Both the position numbers and the translations under genes were made by a program. Source: Ornithodoros turicata (lineage: Eukaryota; Arthropoda; Arachnida; Ixodida; Argasidae). Taken from it: 64,000 nt of DNA. The DNA is taken from positions 79,340,160-79,404,159 of the forward strand of contig NC_088202.1 in NCBI RefSeq assembly GCF_037126465.1, given 5' to 3'. Shown piece by piece: positions 31,339 to 44,514 of this stretch; position 1 is the first letter of the stretch, and each line of letters starts with the position of its first letter. The notes under the pieces were generated by a model that saw only the letters and a list, made by a program, of their open reading frames with translations, ran no database searches and was not told the origin of the DNA.

Positions 31339-32204
31339 TATGTATCGTCAAGTCTGTCATTCAATCAAAATGTTCAAAAACGACGAGCAGTTAAAAACAT
31401 CTTGGTCGCCTGGCTCCCGGAGTCGACGGGACATTGCCGTGAAAGGTGGTGGGTAGGTGCGCCGCAAGTTCGCTGTGGAGTGTCAGAAAGCAGGGCACGC
31501 TCAGACGTGGAGAGGAAGACATTTATTACATGTTCAACTCCGCGGTCAAACAAATGGGCACTTTCGCTAACATATACATGTCATCTCTGACATGCGTGAC
31601 AAACTCTCTCACGCAGCCCAATGCCCGGTGCTATACAACATTCCAGGAGTCTCTACAGTCTCTATTACACCTCATGGACCTTCGTCCTTCAACGCTGTTT
31701 ACTAAATACACAATGCTGTGAGAAGGCGACCACTCTCAGCGCAAGTCGCGTTACTCTCTGGGCGCAAACAAAGGCGACAGCCTCCAACGATTCCCAGAGA
31801 CGAAGACGTGTCCCTAAACTGCAGCAGTGATCAAGAACTCAATGAATAATCGCTGCCCCTGAAGGTGTGCCACAGGGTTGTGACAAGGGCCTAAAATTGT
31901 AACCAGGTTTAATGGCTTGCCTGCTAGATCAGGTCAGCTGAGCCCGAAGTAATGAGGCTTGTGCTAGTGACGTCACGCGCAGCCTTTGTGCACCTTGGAG
32001 CCGCGTGACATGGGAGAACATGAAGATGCGTCACAGTCGTGTTACCGCGGGCCGAATGAGGCGACAGCGTGTGTTTTTACAATTCGTCTCGTAACCGCAC
32101 ACATACCTCAACAACTCACGACATGCCCTGCTACTGTGACTCTGGTGCGGCAACATGTTTTCCAATGTCACGTGACCAAACGTGACGTCACTCCACAAGC
32201 CTCA
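31339..32204. other. Unassigned stretch
   Basis: I see no domain or element end. The frame 31446-31721 has no motif. Confidence 0.35.
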
Positions 32205-32380
32205 TTCCCTCCCTTTTGTGAAAGGCACAGTCGATAAGGACATGCTGAGCATTCTTTGAGATGCAGTAGTCGGAGCACGAGCTCGTATCACTCATTCGGA
32301 CCATGCATGTGTTTGAGTTGCAGAACGAAAGCCGCGTTGAGGTGAAGTCTGAGCACAATAGGGGGTGGGGGGGGCGAAAG
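32205..32380 (-). mobile_element. LINE ORF2 C-terminal fragment
   Basis: The minus-strand translation ends with a zinc knuckle-like segment (SCSDYCISKNAQHVLIDCAFHK). It resembles the CCHC knuckle at the end of LINE ORF2 proteins, with an extra residue in the first cysteine pair. Short and 5' truncated. Confidence 0.5.
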
Positions 32381-34055
32381 AGCGTGAAAGCTGTCTGGAG
32401 CGGAAAATGACATATCGGGGCCCACCGGATACACGAGAGCCCATTCCACGTGATGCTATGCAGTTGTACAACCACCACGCATTCTTCGCAGAAAGCGATT
32501 GTGACCGTGTTGCGAGGGTCCTTTATTCGCCAAGGAAGGAGCACACACGCACATACAGTAGCAGAAGGAGACAGTGAGGGCTAGGCACAAAGCAGACGCT
32601 TTGTGTGTGGGTGTGTTTATGGACAACTACAGAATCCTGTCACATGCGACCTTCTCAGGGAGTCATGGAGGGATTCGACCAGAAATTCCTCTTCTTGTGC
32701 GGGCCTTCGGTTGCGTTGATGGAAGGCTTAAGATGGATGGCCCGAAAAGGAATTATTCAGGAGCGGTCGCAAACTAAAGATCCTTCTTAGTTGTCATCCT
32801 ACACAGCATGTCTTATCTGTACGGCCTTCCGTTGTGATGGTATTCTCGCTAAGTATAGTGGTAAGCAGTCAGGCGGTCCATGTTACATACTGCAGATGCA
32901 CGTACTAGCCCATACTGCAGATGTTCGAGGCACACCTCGGATGGTGTCGGGAGATACGTACTTCTTTTCTTGCTACAGGGTGGCCGTGGTGGCGTGCTAC
33001 ATATCGTGTCATTTCAGTTCACAGGAACAATATCGCGGTGATCATTACATTTTTTTTTAAACTCGGCATGTTCCAAAAAACCCCAGCATATGGTGCTACA
33101 TGCCGAAAATGCCGGTACCCGATTGCACTTTTCTTCCTCCGGGGCATCGCATTTTCGTTTTTCCTTCACCTAGTTTTCAGGTGTAATGCGGGGAATACCG
33201 CCCTGCCGAGCTGCAACACTCTAGTTCAGGGAAAAACCTTCCTCGGTAACACCCGTGGTAACACTTGGATCAGTGGGTCAAGCGGGTTCAAGTACACGTG
33301 AAACCCTCCAACAAAGGAAAGGAAATTCTTTCCGTTCTCGGTGTCCTCCTGCCAAGCTGCTCTCCGTCCATATAGTCCTTCTGTCTACTGATTATAGCTG
33401 CCCATTTTTCGGCATCTATTTTTGGCACAAGCGTTTTAAAATGCCGAAAATGTCCGATTTCGACAAAACATATAAACGCCGAAAGGCGCCCGCCGAATCT
33501 CCCCAGGAATAAATATCGAAAACGCGGAACCCTACAGGTTACACCTTACAGATACACGTAGTACCTCAATTATGTTCACACATCTCAAACAGTCAAATTT
33601 CGGTAATACGGACAGTGCATCCGCTGTTAGGTACGTTGAAGCAACCCTTTATGGTCTGGACTTATTTTTGCCGTATAGCCCAACGTGCGAGTCGTGCACT
33701 TGATTCAGATCAGGCGAGGAATGTGGTCGGGTTACGTTCTGTCCTGACTTGGATTCGTGGTCGAAATAAACAAGTATCCCATCTAATGTTTTTCAGTCGT
33801 TAGAACCTACAGCAAATTTCATTATTGCTTTCGTTGCTGTGCTACATACCGCACTCAATTGGGTACGAAAGCATCTTGAAATGTTTTGAGTGTTATTCAG
33901 TTTTACGCTACGCTACAGACCAATGCGAGAGCAATGTATCGAAAGCGGACGTTCATAGTTCTCTAAGTAAAATTACCTTATTGAACTACTAGGTTAGATT
34001 TTAACTGCTGATCTCGGAGATATGACCGAGGACCGGTGGCATGGTTACTTACGCT
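32381..34055. other. Unassigned stretch
   Basis: Repeated ATGCCGAAAATG phrases occur at 33101 and 33441, within an imperfectly repeated region. No domain is seen in any frame. Confidence 0.35.
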
Positions 34056-34848
34056 CAGTGTTTTACCCGTTACCGGTATCACGATACTGATACTCGTTAC
34101 TTGAGTAAACAGTAGCGAAATACCGACATCGATACTTCCTTTTCAAGGTAACGATGTACCGCTACAGCTACAAATAAGTAACGCGATACTTTACCCGATG
34201 CTTTTGCTGAAAATACGAAGTTGCATGAAATCTGCAACGTCTAAATCTCGCTTACGTGAGCACTGAATTTGTATAACAGCGAATTGGGACAAGACAGTTC
34301 TGCAACAAAAAGCTGAATATTTATTGAACAGCTAAAACACCTCGACTGACATTTCTTTTTTTTTTTTTTTTTTGCTCAAGGTTTCCGTGTGTCCGTGCTA
34401 GGGAGACCAGTCACAACGATTAACAGTAAGAAATATGACCAGTGAAAAATGTATGTAAATGTATGTATAAATGTAAGTGTTAATATGTAAATGTAAGTGT
34501 AAATGTATGTAAAAATGTAAGGGCACTACATAATAATCGGTATCGGTACCGATGACGATACGCAGATCGTGTTACCATCAATTTGTAACGGATACACTTT
34601 TCCGATACCTATTCAAAACAGTATCACGATCCGCACTTCGATACGAAAAAAGTACCGATTGCCGAAAAAAAGTATCTAAGTATCGATTACGGTAACGGCG
34701 TTATTATTATTATAGTTTAGTTTTATTACCTTGTCCATAAACAGCGCGATGGCCTTCTAATATGGTACAATGGTTAGTACAAAACAGTGGAACATGAATT
34801 AGTAAATTAGTATTAGCGTTACTTGTAACGTCGTTACGTACAGCACTG
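34056..34848. mobile_element. Non-autonomous hAT element
   Basis: The termini CAGTGTTTTACCCGTTAC and GTAACGTCGTTACGTACAGCACTG are of the hAT CAGTG type. CTTACGCT (34048-34055) and CTTACGCC (34849-34856) form an 8-bp target duplication with one difference. The subterminal regions are rich in CGATAC/GTATCG motifs. An ATGTA-rich tandem run lies at 34447-34520 and a T run at 34357-34373. No transposase frame is present. Confidence 0.8.
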
Positions 34849-34856
34849 CTTACGCC

Positions 34857-37800
34857 CACGCCCTTTGCGAAGTACATTAAGAACGACAGTCGTGCGCCAA
34901 GATTTCAGCCTCAGGTTTACAAAATCGATCCACGGACCAAAGACGGCGGTACCGCTCATGACTCATGAGCCTACACCAATCCTACATCATGACTAACCTT
35001 TCCCTTCTTTTTTATCTTTCTTTTTCTTATCAGCATTAAACATATCACCACCCCCACCACCCTCCAGCTGTCTCGCAACGAAGAGGCCGAAATTATTCTT
35101 ATTGTCAACTGGATTCCAAGTAGAGTTTCCGTACAGCACTTGTGAGTCCGTTACACACGCGTACACGTTTTGATCTATCGAGCCTTTGGTTTCGTGTTAC
35201 CGCTTATTTGTGCAGCTTGGAACGTACGTCTGCGCATTCGTAATGCCACACCTCAGGCGCCCGGAAACCTTTCAAACCTAAGCGTCTCGGACCATCATAC
35301 AGGAATGCATCGTAGAGTGATGTAGTAATTACAATCGTGATATGAGGTGAAACCTCTTCTAGTATTATATCCTCCCAGATCTGAACAACTTCAATGTTCG
35401 TCGCTGTCATCACAGTAACTTGCAGGTTTCGATCAACGCGTGTTAAATAATACCCTATACGTAACACCGCCTGTCTTGAATGGACACATGCGTTAGATGG
35501 GCACATTCTGTGTCACATCCGCCTTGACAATTCGGACATGCTAACAATACTGCATTGGGAACAGTGTGCAAGACGTTTGCATTTTTTTATCCCTATTTCT
35601 CGAATCGCCTGCGAGGTTGCATAAAGATCGAGAATAAAGATCGAGGAGAGACAACAGACACACAGGCATTGGTGGCGTTCTTCCCCAGTTAGCACGACTG
35701 GATAAAGAGAGCTTTCACACAACTCATCTGTAGCCAGCCATGCTCGTCATAGACATCCGATGTTCATCTTTCGAGGAAACGGTCGATCGTACAAACGCCA
35801 GCCGTCCCCTAAAGCGTTCCCTACGCAAGCAAATACTCTTTGGGCGTCCTTTTGGCATAACTTCAAATGGTGTTTACTTTCGACAGGTTATACAGCCCTC
35901 TTGTGGAACGCACGTATGTATTTGTACATAAATATGTATAAAGGATCTCTGTGGTATACCATGATGCTTTAAGAGGTTGGATGGCGCCACCAGAAAGCCC
36001 TCCATTAGTTTCCTACGTCCAATCGCTTGACTGCAGCGGTGTGAGTATATATTTATTTTTGCCCCCTCCACCCCTTCTTTTTTATGTACAATGGTTCGTG
36101 CGTTTTTATGTATACTTAAGGCACGCGGGTATATCGTAGTTCTTGGAAGTGTGTTTGGTAATTCAGGCGGGAATGTAACGATAGCCACTACTTTTATGTA
36201 CTGCGTGAGAGGGGCGGAGGGTCGCGAACAACGCCGGCGTGCTCCACAGATTCAACGAGATGACTGCATTTTGACGCAAGTTCTAGCGAATTCGGTTAGA
36301 AATAGCGGGAACAACGGTTTTAAGCTCGTCCATGCTCAATAAACTATGCTGTTCTCGTTGGCTCGCTTCCTGAAGTAGCATAACCAGTTTAGCTGAAACA
36401 AAACCACTATTCTTTCGCGCACGCACAACAACAGCAACAACAACAAACAACACTGTACAACAGAACATTGAGCAACTCAAAAATACCGCTCATGCAAATT
36501 CAATACAATTTAGACGTATGTAAAGCACTTATTTTTCTCGGGTCCATACACAACTGAAATTTGCATGACAAAGTCAACGGCAACAATAAACGGTAAAGTG
36601 GAGCTTCCAAAGTAGACGCACGAAAAATAACCACGTCGTAGCAAACACAGATGCTATTGGCAATCTTGAAAATAAATACAAGTGTAATTGAGGCGTAGGT
36701 GACCGTTACTGATGTAAAATGTTGGACATTGTCTAGTAATAACTTCTGGTAGACAGAAAGATACACACGACAAACACTCTGAGCAGTCCACGTTAGCGTA
36801 TTGTTGAAGGCCTATATTAAATAAATAATGATAACAACGCTTAAAAATGGATTTCTTGTATTGGCTGCGGGCCGGCAAATACTCTCAAAATTGTGATTTT
36901 AGAAATGAAACATTGAACGAGACGGAATCACCGACGTTACCCTCGGGGATTCCGTGCGATATTTCTTGTCGTTGTAGGTGTGAGGCGCACGCATTGTCAT
37001 GATTCTGCACTGTCTACAAGACCGCGGTCGAAAGCAACGACGAAGGCGTGGTGTCTCCACGAGCACTCTAGCGCTCGGGGCGTGTTGCTTTTATTCTGCA
37101 ACCCCCGATGTTTAAAAGCTATTGCTCATCTTTCAGAGACGTAAAGACTTTCGATTTTGTCAGTTAGCCGAATTCTTGACGAATGACAACAAATAGTCGT
37201 GATGCCTTAACCCATGGACTTAATAGCATTTACATTTGCTATCAACCCATAATATCAAGTTCGTCTCCTCTGACAACAGACCTGTTTCTTAGGGAGGGGC
37301 ACGAAAACGGACGAGGACTGCGAGGGAGCACAAGACATACGCGGCCGTTCTTCAACAAACCACATCGACTGTTCGTTCCTTTCCTACTCCGAGCTGTATA
37401 GTTCCTGTCCCGTCTCTTCTTTCTGCACTAGGTTTTGAAGAAGACTCACTCACGGTATAACTCAGCTCCTACTCATATTCCTGTCGCATACGTGGGCGAT
37501 CTCATTTTCCCCTTATCTTTTCTTTTCTCTTTCATTTTTTTTTTTTTTTTTTGTAGAAGGGTAACACCAGAAATAATATAAGAAAAACATGAAGGGGAAT
37601 GGTCTCCGAGAGGCGTCCTTCCTTCAGCATGGATCATTCCATTAGCGCGAAGTCGCTGATCGCGTAAGATGCGCCGACGTGGCTTGCGTTTAAGAACGTG
37701 TTGACGCTACTAGGAAGCCTTAGTCGTCTGCCTCTCCTGGAAGAGGCTTCTTCTAAGAACCACCCTTTGGCCGCCCAAAGATCCACAGTCTATTTCGCAC

Positions 37801-38237
37801 TGGGAATGTTTTGTAACGGGAGAAAGCCCCTTTTTGTTATTCATTCCGAGTATCGCTTCTCTGTCGTTTACAAAATATTCCGAAGAAGAAGAAGCTGCTA
37901 CCTCTATGCTTCACATTTGCCTACTGTGCGGCAGACTTTGTTACTGCTGGACGAAGAGTTACGTGCACTAAGCTACTGCCTAGTGTATGCAAAGTCATCT
38001 GTTATCGTTAGCGTCAGTGTCCGGCTTCTTACTCGAGATTGACGTCGAAGTTCAACCGAGGTTGCTTCTGTTTATTCTTATTTTTTCTGCGTCTCGTCTA
38101 AGCTAATGTGAGTAGCTCGTCGAAGAACTAAATTATGCATGGCAATATACAAAAGGAAGAAGTGGTAGCGTACGCGTGCTGGAGAATGGAGCACAAGGCA
38201 AGTTTGCCTGGAACGTATATGCTGTAGGCACCGTGCA
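34857..38237. other. Unassigned stretch
   Basis: No gene or element is recognised over about 3.4 kb. The minus-strand frame 35204-35506 (100 codons) has an ordinary composition but no motif. A T run lies at 37536-37553. Confidence 0.4.
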
Positions 38238-38768
38238 CACTCTAAGAAAAAAATGAGTACTTTTACTCCTTTTGGGGAGTAATTTCATTGCCACAAAAAA
38301 TAGTCCCTTTCGGGAGTAAATGCACGGGAGTAAATGGATGTCACAGAGTGAAGACCGCATTTCACGCGCTGTTGTAAGAGTCGCAGGTACATAATTCGTG
38401 TGCATGCATGAAAATACTTTGAAGCAAGCCGTCAACGGTGATATATCGAGTGACATAAAATATTCCGCCATACTAGGGCACAATTTTCGAAGAAAGATGC
38501 GCTAACTGTTTCTTACTCTGTATGGCTGGCAAATTGCTACGTTGTCTGAGTTATACAGCCTTATGTTGTTCAAATTGACCAAGGGCACATATTTACGTAG
38601 ACTGTTGCATTCAGGAGACCATTTGCGAAGTTTAGTGACAATTTGCAGTCCTGGGGAGTAAATGTCGGGACTAAATGTTTGGTTAGGGGACTAAAATGGG
38701 GAGTAATTGCAGGCTAGGGAGTAGAAGCTGCAATTACTCCCCGTTTTACTCCTTTTTTTCTTAGAGTG
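38238..38768. repeat. MITE with CACTCTAAG termini
   Basis: The ends CACTCTAAGAAAAAAATGAG and TTTTTTTCTTAGAGTG are inverted repeats. GGGAGTAA-type motifs are scattered inside (38276, 38311, 38655, 38700). The terminus resembles that of the larger element at 54386. Target duplication unclear. Confidence 0.65.
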
Positions 38769-38841
38769 CATGTGTGAAGTAAAGTTAAAGCAGTGCTCAT
38801 GACGTGAATCTCATAGAGTTATGCGGGCTCACATCTCCATT

Positions 38842-38896
38842 TTTATCTCTCATCGTCATCGTCGTCGTCGTCGTCATCGTCATCATCATCATCGAG
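38842..38896. repeat. CGTCAT microsatellite
   Basis: Runs of CATCGTCGTCGTC and CATCATCATC. Confidence 0.7.
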
Positions 38897-39423
38897 TTAT
38901 GCGTCCTCCCAATCCCAACTTGAGACTGTTCACCCTTTATTGTTGTGTTCAAGGCTATGAGGCTTCAGACACACTTATCCAGAAGACGAGAAACTACATT
39001 TGAGCAGGCATTCCCGCATTTACTGCAAACAATGCGTAATTTCATCTCATTTTATTTCATTTTATTACCTCACAGGTACTCGTAAAGTACATTACGTGAG
39101 GAAGGCAGGGTACAAAAGTACACAAACGAAAGAATCAGCGAGGGATAGTTGGAAAATAATAATTACATAGTAGAATCAATAACAGGAAAGTAACAATGAC
39201 ATGGTAACATACAAAATTAGGATCATAACACATCGTTTCGCAGAGCTTTCTAAACTTGGTAGGACCCTCCGCAGTCGCAACATGTTCAGGAAGCGCATTA
39301 CAGTCACCAATGCATGTCAGTAAAGGGGAGAATTTACAAATATCTGTACGGGCACGAAACTGCGTGACTTTGTGGCGATGGTACCATCGTTATGGTACCA
39401 TGGTCATGGTACCATTGTGCACA

Positions 39424-40064
39424 GTAGAAATGGGATGATGATGACTTTATGATGTTCGCCAGCCGGAGTCCCCGACGATGCTAAACCTGGAGGAGTCGTC
39501 GACGATCTCTTCCCAATCGACGTTCCCGGGTCCGGTTGGTACTGAACCTGTTACCTGTCTTCACTGCACTGGAGCCGAGACTGAAGTTCCCGTGATGTAC
39601 GAGGGATTTATTTACAACTTATATTTACAAGAGTCAAATATAACACATGATGGAGGAAAGTCCAGTAACCTGACTTTCCTACTCCGGTGTCCAGCTCAGG
39701 TCCCCCTTCTCAGCCTCCCCTTAAGAAGGTGACGACTTGGGCCACAACCTTAACTTGGGATAGCCAATCGGGCAGCCCTGGTTCAAACTGCATCAGCCCC
39801 TGGTTGGACTGGTTTAAATTTTTACAGCAGCAGTTCCTCGGAATTCTCCTCCCTTCATTCCCAATTTACGGTAACGGTCCCGGTAACGGTCCCAGCTGTC
39901 AAGCAGTGCACATCGTAGTTTTGAGCAGTACAAGACGCGGGAGCCTCTTCCCTGATTTAGTGTCGGGGAAAACAATTGTCCCCCTGTCGCCCGCTCTGCG
40001 GCTGCGTAGCCTCCGTGGTAGCGAGCTAGTGTCGTCCACCTTCAGCTGTCTAACGACCTCTACA
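39424..40064 (-). repeat. Probable solo LTR inserted in the LINE
   Basis: About 640 bases separate two LINE segments that are adjacent in intact relatives. On the minus strand the insert starts TGTAGAGGTCG and ends CATCCCATTTCTAC, a rough TGTAG/CTAC mirror. It carries an AATAAA signal within TTGTAAATAAATCC near 39610. Size and signals fit a solo LTR. A clean 5-bp target duplication is not visible. The minus-strand frame 39899-40159 crosses the junction and is fortuitous. Confidence 0.5.
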
Positions 40065-40367
40065 GTCACCCCTTGGGATGTACGTAGCAGGGCGACAGTA
40101 ATGAGGTTTCGCACATGACATTTGGAAATAAAATTTCTGGAAGAAACATAGACGATCAACTTTTCGGCGCACAGCCAGTGGAGGTAGCCCTAGTTCGGCT
40201 TTCACATCACTAACGCTAGCAGTGCGCTCGTATTTGGATAAAATAAATTGAACTGCCCTGTTTTGGACTTTCTCGATATGATTTATTAGGTAGGTCTGAT
40301 GGGGATTCCAAATAATGCTCGCATAATCGAGCTTTGAGCGAACAAGGGTTTGGTAAGCTAGTATAGC

Positions 40368-40880
40368 TTAACTTGTACTGATGCTCCACTGAGCGTGCGC
40401 CGTCCCATGTCCCAGAGATGAAAGAGATTTCGAAACGATACTGGATATACGAGCATTCCATGAGAGATCGTCAGAGAAAGTTACGCCTAAATATTTAAAG
40501 TTTACAACCCTCTCAAGTGCACATGAACCAATATGGTACAACAACGGTATATCGGTCTTTGATGGCCTGAACGACATAACTTTGCTCTTTGTACAGTTTA
40601 TATTCATTTGCCAGTTACAACACCACTGTGTGAGTTCGTTTAAATCATCCTGAACGCAGTCATCATCCGAGCTGATTTTCCGATAAATTACAGAATCATC
40701 TGCAAATAGCCTGACTTGTGACTTCAGTTTGCAAGGTAGATCATTTATATATACCAGAAATAGCAAGGGGCCAAGGACAGAGCCTTGGGCGACTCCAGAT
40801 GTCACATGAGATGTATTCCAGCATGTTCTATTAACAAGGACGCTCTGCTCTCTGTCGGTTAGGAATGCCTCAATCCACAT
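40368..40880 (-). pseudogene. LINE reverse transcriptase fragment
   Basis: A 170-codon open frame covers the central RT domain of the LINE. Residues 29-38 read GVAQGSVLGP, and 59-62 read FADD, the catalytic box. YLGV at 130-133 is the usual motif behind the palm. The upstream RT part (FAKAIDTVPHK, about 40970-40940) and the downstream part are in other frames because of indels, so no complete enzyme is encoded. Confidence 0.8.
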
Positions 40881-41160
40881 GAGTACCGTTAGATCAATTC
40901 AAAGCATCAAAGCATGAAAGCGTATACAGCAGCCGTTTGTGTGGGACAGTGTCGATGGCCTTTGCAAAATCGATAAAAACGGCGTCCGTTCGTTAGCCAT
41001 CGTGGTAGTTAGCGTGGATATCCGAAGAAAATTCAAAAAGTTGGGATGTGCAGGAGAGGTTCTTCCGAAAACCATGCTGGTTATGGACAGGTATGGTAAT
41101 GACAGGAATTGATTTGCTTCAGTGAACTGACCTTTCAAAATAAGCATATCATACGCACCA

Positions 41161-42089
41161 TCTGTAATCCATTACGCGTTCGATGAACGGTAAATATTCT
41201 TCACGTAAGCTTAAAAAGTTTACACCAAATTGGTATATCAACGTAAATCATAATGGCAACCTAACTCCAACTTCATAATGGCAAACGCAGCATTCAGTGC
41301 GTGCGAGAATAAAGTGTCGCTGTCTCACGCTTTTCTACGGCATGTTACCACGCCATTTCGGTTATAATTACATAGATTGTTTTACATAGATTACAGCGGC
41401 TTTGATACGTTCTATGTAGGCTATTGTTTTCACGAACGACGGCGCATGCCGCAGGCCACAGAGCTCTCGGTGACATAGTTTTTTGCATCTACCCGTACTC
41501 TCCCGTTTGCAGCAACTTAGCTGCAGGATACAAGAACTTAGCTGTAGGTTATCCTAAACCCGTTCCAGAAATAAATGAAACCTGACACGCACACTGTACA
41601 GTCCCGGGGGCACGTTCTGCCAGAGGTCGGTCGCGGGTCGTTAGACGAAGCCCCATTTGCATAACATTACACACAATGGCCCAGCTGCTGCACTTCGCAG
41701 TTTAATTGAAAGCGTTCTGTCGTCGTTTTAAACGTTTTCAACGGCTTCTCTTGTTATTTGTTTTCTTGGTGGTGGTTCGAAAGCTACCCTAACAACTTTC
41801 TGTGAGTAATCGCGAAGGTAGAAAAGTTCGTGCGTAGTAAGAGAGACAGCGCACATTTTAGAAGCGCGTGTAGTATAACCACCGCTTTAAAAGAAGGATG
41901 AGACATCACGTTAGTTGACACCCTGGTGGTTAAATACACGCGTGGCATTATAATAAATTTTCTTAATTCATCTCCACTGACACTGGTAAATAAAAAATGA
42001 AAATATCGGTTGCGGTTGTTGTGATGGTGGTAATGTTGATGTTGATGTTGTTGAAAAAAAAATAAGAGGGATCGAGGGAGGAATGTTGC
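41161..42089. other. Unassigned stretch
   Basis: I see no element end or domain. A GTTGATGTTGATGTTG run is at 42030-42050. Confidence 0.35.
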
Positions 42090-42340
42090 TTACTACAGAG
42101 CTGTTTTGTTTGCCGATTTGGCGTCATGTTGCCCCGGGGAAGGCGTCCTGTGCTGCCTCCATGGGCACGTTTGCCTACATTTGCGTCGGAATATCACCGG
42201 GGAAAACGCGGAAGCTGCACCCGGATAGCGCAGCCGGCGACGAGATTCGAACCCCGGCCACAACTGTTGTGGCGCGTAATGAGCATAGTTGTCGATGTGC
42301 CACAGAAACGCATCACTTTCCACAAGAATCGCCACTAATT
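42090..42340 (-). mobile_element. Divergent tRNA-derived SINE, minus orientation
   Basis: The minus strand carries a B box GGTTCGAATCT (complement near 42243-42253) followed by GCCGGCTGCGCTATCCGGGTGC. The body contains CGGTGATATTCCGACGCAAATG. The body differs from the family at 30338, so this is a second SINE family sharing the tRNA-type promoter. Confidence 0.6.
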
Positions 42341-42649
42341 ATCATCACGTATCCACGGATGTTAAAAAGAGATCGGTGGAAAATCTAACGTTAATAACGT
42401 AATCTTAGCTGTAATAATGTTTTATTTCCTCGTCTGTCGTACGCCGTGCTTGTATTTCAAGTAAAGAAAAAATCGACAGATTATGGCACATGTGGATAAC
42501 CACGTGTGCGCGAGAGTGCAAGGGGACAAAGGTAACGCTATGAAGACAGCTTGAGAAAAGAAAGGAAAATAGTTAGTACTCGTCCAGCTCTTGAGGGGCG
42601 CTGAAACATAATCAACACGTTCACTAGAGATTTAAAAAAATATCAATGT

Positions 42650-42695
42650 TGATTGTGATGGTTATGTGATAAAGAACAAAATGAGGATGTGAATC
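42650..42695 (-). repeat. LINE tail fragment
   Basis: GTGATGGTTATGTGATAAAGAAC repeats the LINE 3' terminus seen at 9116 and 28375. Only the tail is left. Confidence 0.4.
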
Positions 42696-44514
42696 GGAAT
42701 GTTCAACATTGATAAGTATCGGTATCTGGAACAGAATACAAATAAAGGTCCGCACTGATTGTTTTCACACACATGCAAGAAAATGATTGCCGTTTTGTAC
42801 CTTATCTAAGTGTACCAGAATGTCCTTCCTATCCTTAACGACAAAGAAAGTTTCGAGATTTTTCAGTTCTTCGCGGTTTACTATTCTTGAAAGCCATCTC
42901 TATGCAAACAACCCTTCCACAATGTGATTAACGTCACGCTCCGCAGCATGCCACTGTGAAAAGCTGAGAAGCTAATGCGCGACTGCCTGACATTTCCGGT
43001 GGTGAGTGTCGCCGCATGTAGCAAATTATCCGTGTGAGATCATATGGCGTTACGTCCCATTTCGCCTATTCCGATTTAGCCTAATCAAGTTATGGGATTA
43101 AAGTGGTCGGATTGGTGAGTGGCAGTAGTCTGTAGCAGTCGTCCGTGTCGTCGTTCTTCAGTCCGCGTCTTTTTCTGTCTACACACCATAGAGTCGTACC
43201 AACTACCCCGCCTTCATGCGCTTGTTTGGTGAGTGGCGTTGGACGTTACGGAACTGTGGCACGCAATCGAATTAGGCATAACGGAACCGTTGGCAAGTGT
43301 GCATTACTTACCCATCTCGAAGTGATTAACGTCTGCATGAAACAAATGCGCTCATGGGTTGGCACGTTACTGTACTGTTGATTTGACTGATTGCTGCAGC
43401 TCTATGGAACAGTAACCTTCCAGTTAAAAAAAAAACAAACGAACATGCATATCGACCGCTCTCAAACTCACTTTGACTAACCATTTTTGTTAGAACTTGT
43501 ATGAAATTATTCATGTATTTTCCAATTTTTTAGACTTCATATGTACTTAAGCATGTACCTATATGTGCCTTTGTGTTCCTGTATCTTCTGCTGCATGAAC
43601 CTAGCCAAGAGTACTTGACTGAAGGTAGGAAGCTAATGTAGCAGAGAAATATGTCTCAGATATTGTTGGCTGTGCGCCAAGGAACTGCCTTCTTTCTTCA
43701 CGTAACACGGGTCAGTAGGCAAAACGGGACTGCCTGCTGCATGCATTTTGCGAAATGGGATTCCTTGCACTTGGGAATGGCTGAACATGTTAAGGGACGG
43801 ACAGATAATCCACTAAAAAGATTAAGCGAAGTGGGAAGACGCAGACGATAACACCACCTTCGGATGCCACAGCCGTCCTGCTGCCGTCGCACTTGTATAG
43901 TCCACGTATTATTTTGGTATTACGCTGTCTCCCGTTTCGCATAACAAATGACGACATAACTACATTATAACTACATTTCTACATACATTTCTAGATGACG
44001 ACAGAACTACATTTCGCATAACGACATAGACACGTTCGCGATGCCATGCAATTCTTTAAACACTTTAGAGAGGTGACGGTCCATTTTTTTTACGCAGTCC
44101 CACCTTCCTGCATCACATCGTTTCTCAATGTGCGACGCTTGTGTTGTTAATTTCGCTTGCTGACTTAGCAGCTAACAGTTCATGGAAAGTTTCCGCTATC
44201 CCCTGAGGACATACTTTCTTGTTAGTTACGCTCAGTGCAGTGCATAAGTTACATGCTGTTGTGAGTCGGGAAGATAGTTGCGGCAGCAGCGACTATACAC
44301 TAATCACCTACACCTACTAGCACATGCGGTACAGTCATATTAGCGAGTTTTAGTATACCGTTGGTAACGTCACCGTCAAGTTACCGTACCTACACCAGAA
44401 ACAATGACATCGTGCCTGACTTAGAATCTTATCTGTTGATTGGGTGCGGTAGACGCGGTAGCCTACGGTAGCGGTACTCTAAAACTCTTTATTAGCTCGG
44501 TCGACGATGAAGAC
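42696..44514. other. Unassigned stretch
   Basis: I see no gene or element end. Short repeats of ACATAACTACATT-like sequence occur at 43955-44010. Confidence 0.35.

Larger units (their letters stand above)
39030..41160 (-). mobile_element. CR1-like LINE, 3' half, interrupted by a solo LTR
   Basis: Read on the minus strand from 41160: a QHGFRKNLSCTSQLFEF segment, the FIDFAKAIDTVPHK motif, RT with GVAQGSVLGP and FADD, then WNPHQTYLINHIEKVQNRAVQFI, then VDRLCFFQKFYF (about 40140). After the 39424-40064 insertion it continues with HRHKVTQFRARTDICKFSPLL and NALPEHV, and a 3' UTR ending in an AATAAAATGAAATAAAATGAG tail near 39045. The order of these conserved C-terminal blocks fits CR1-like LINEs. 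Frameshifts are present. Confidence 0.8.

Noticed and set aside
39899..40159. 86-codon minus-strand frame as an integrase tail
   Set aside because: It crosses the junction between LINE ORF2 (in another frame) and the putative solo LTR, so it is fortuitous.
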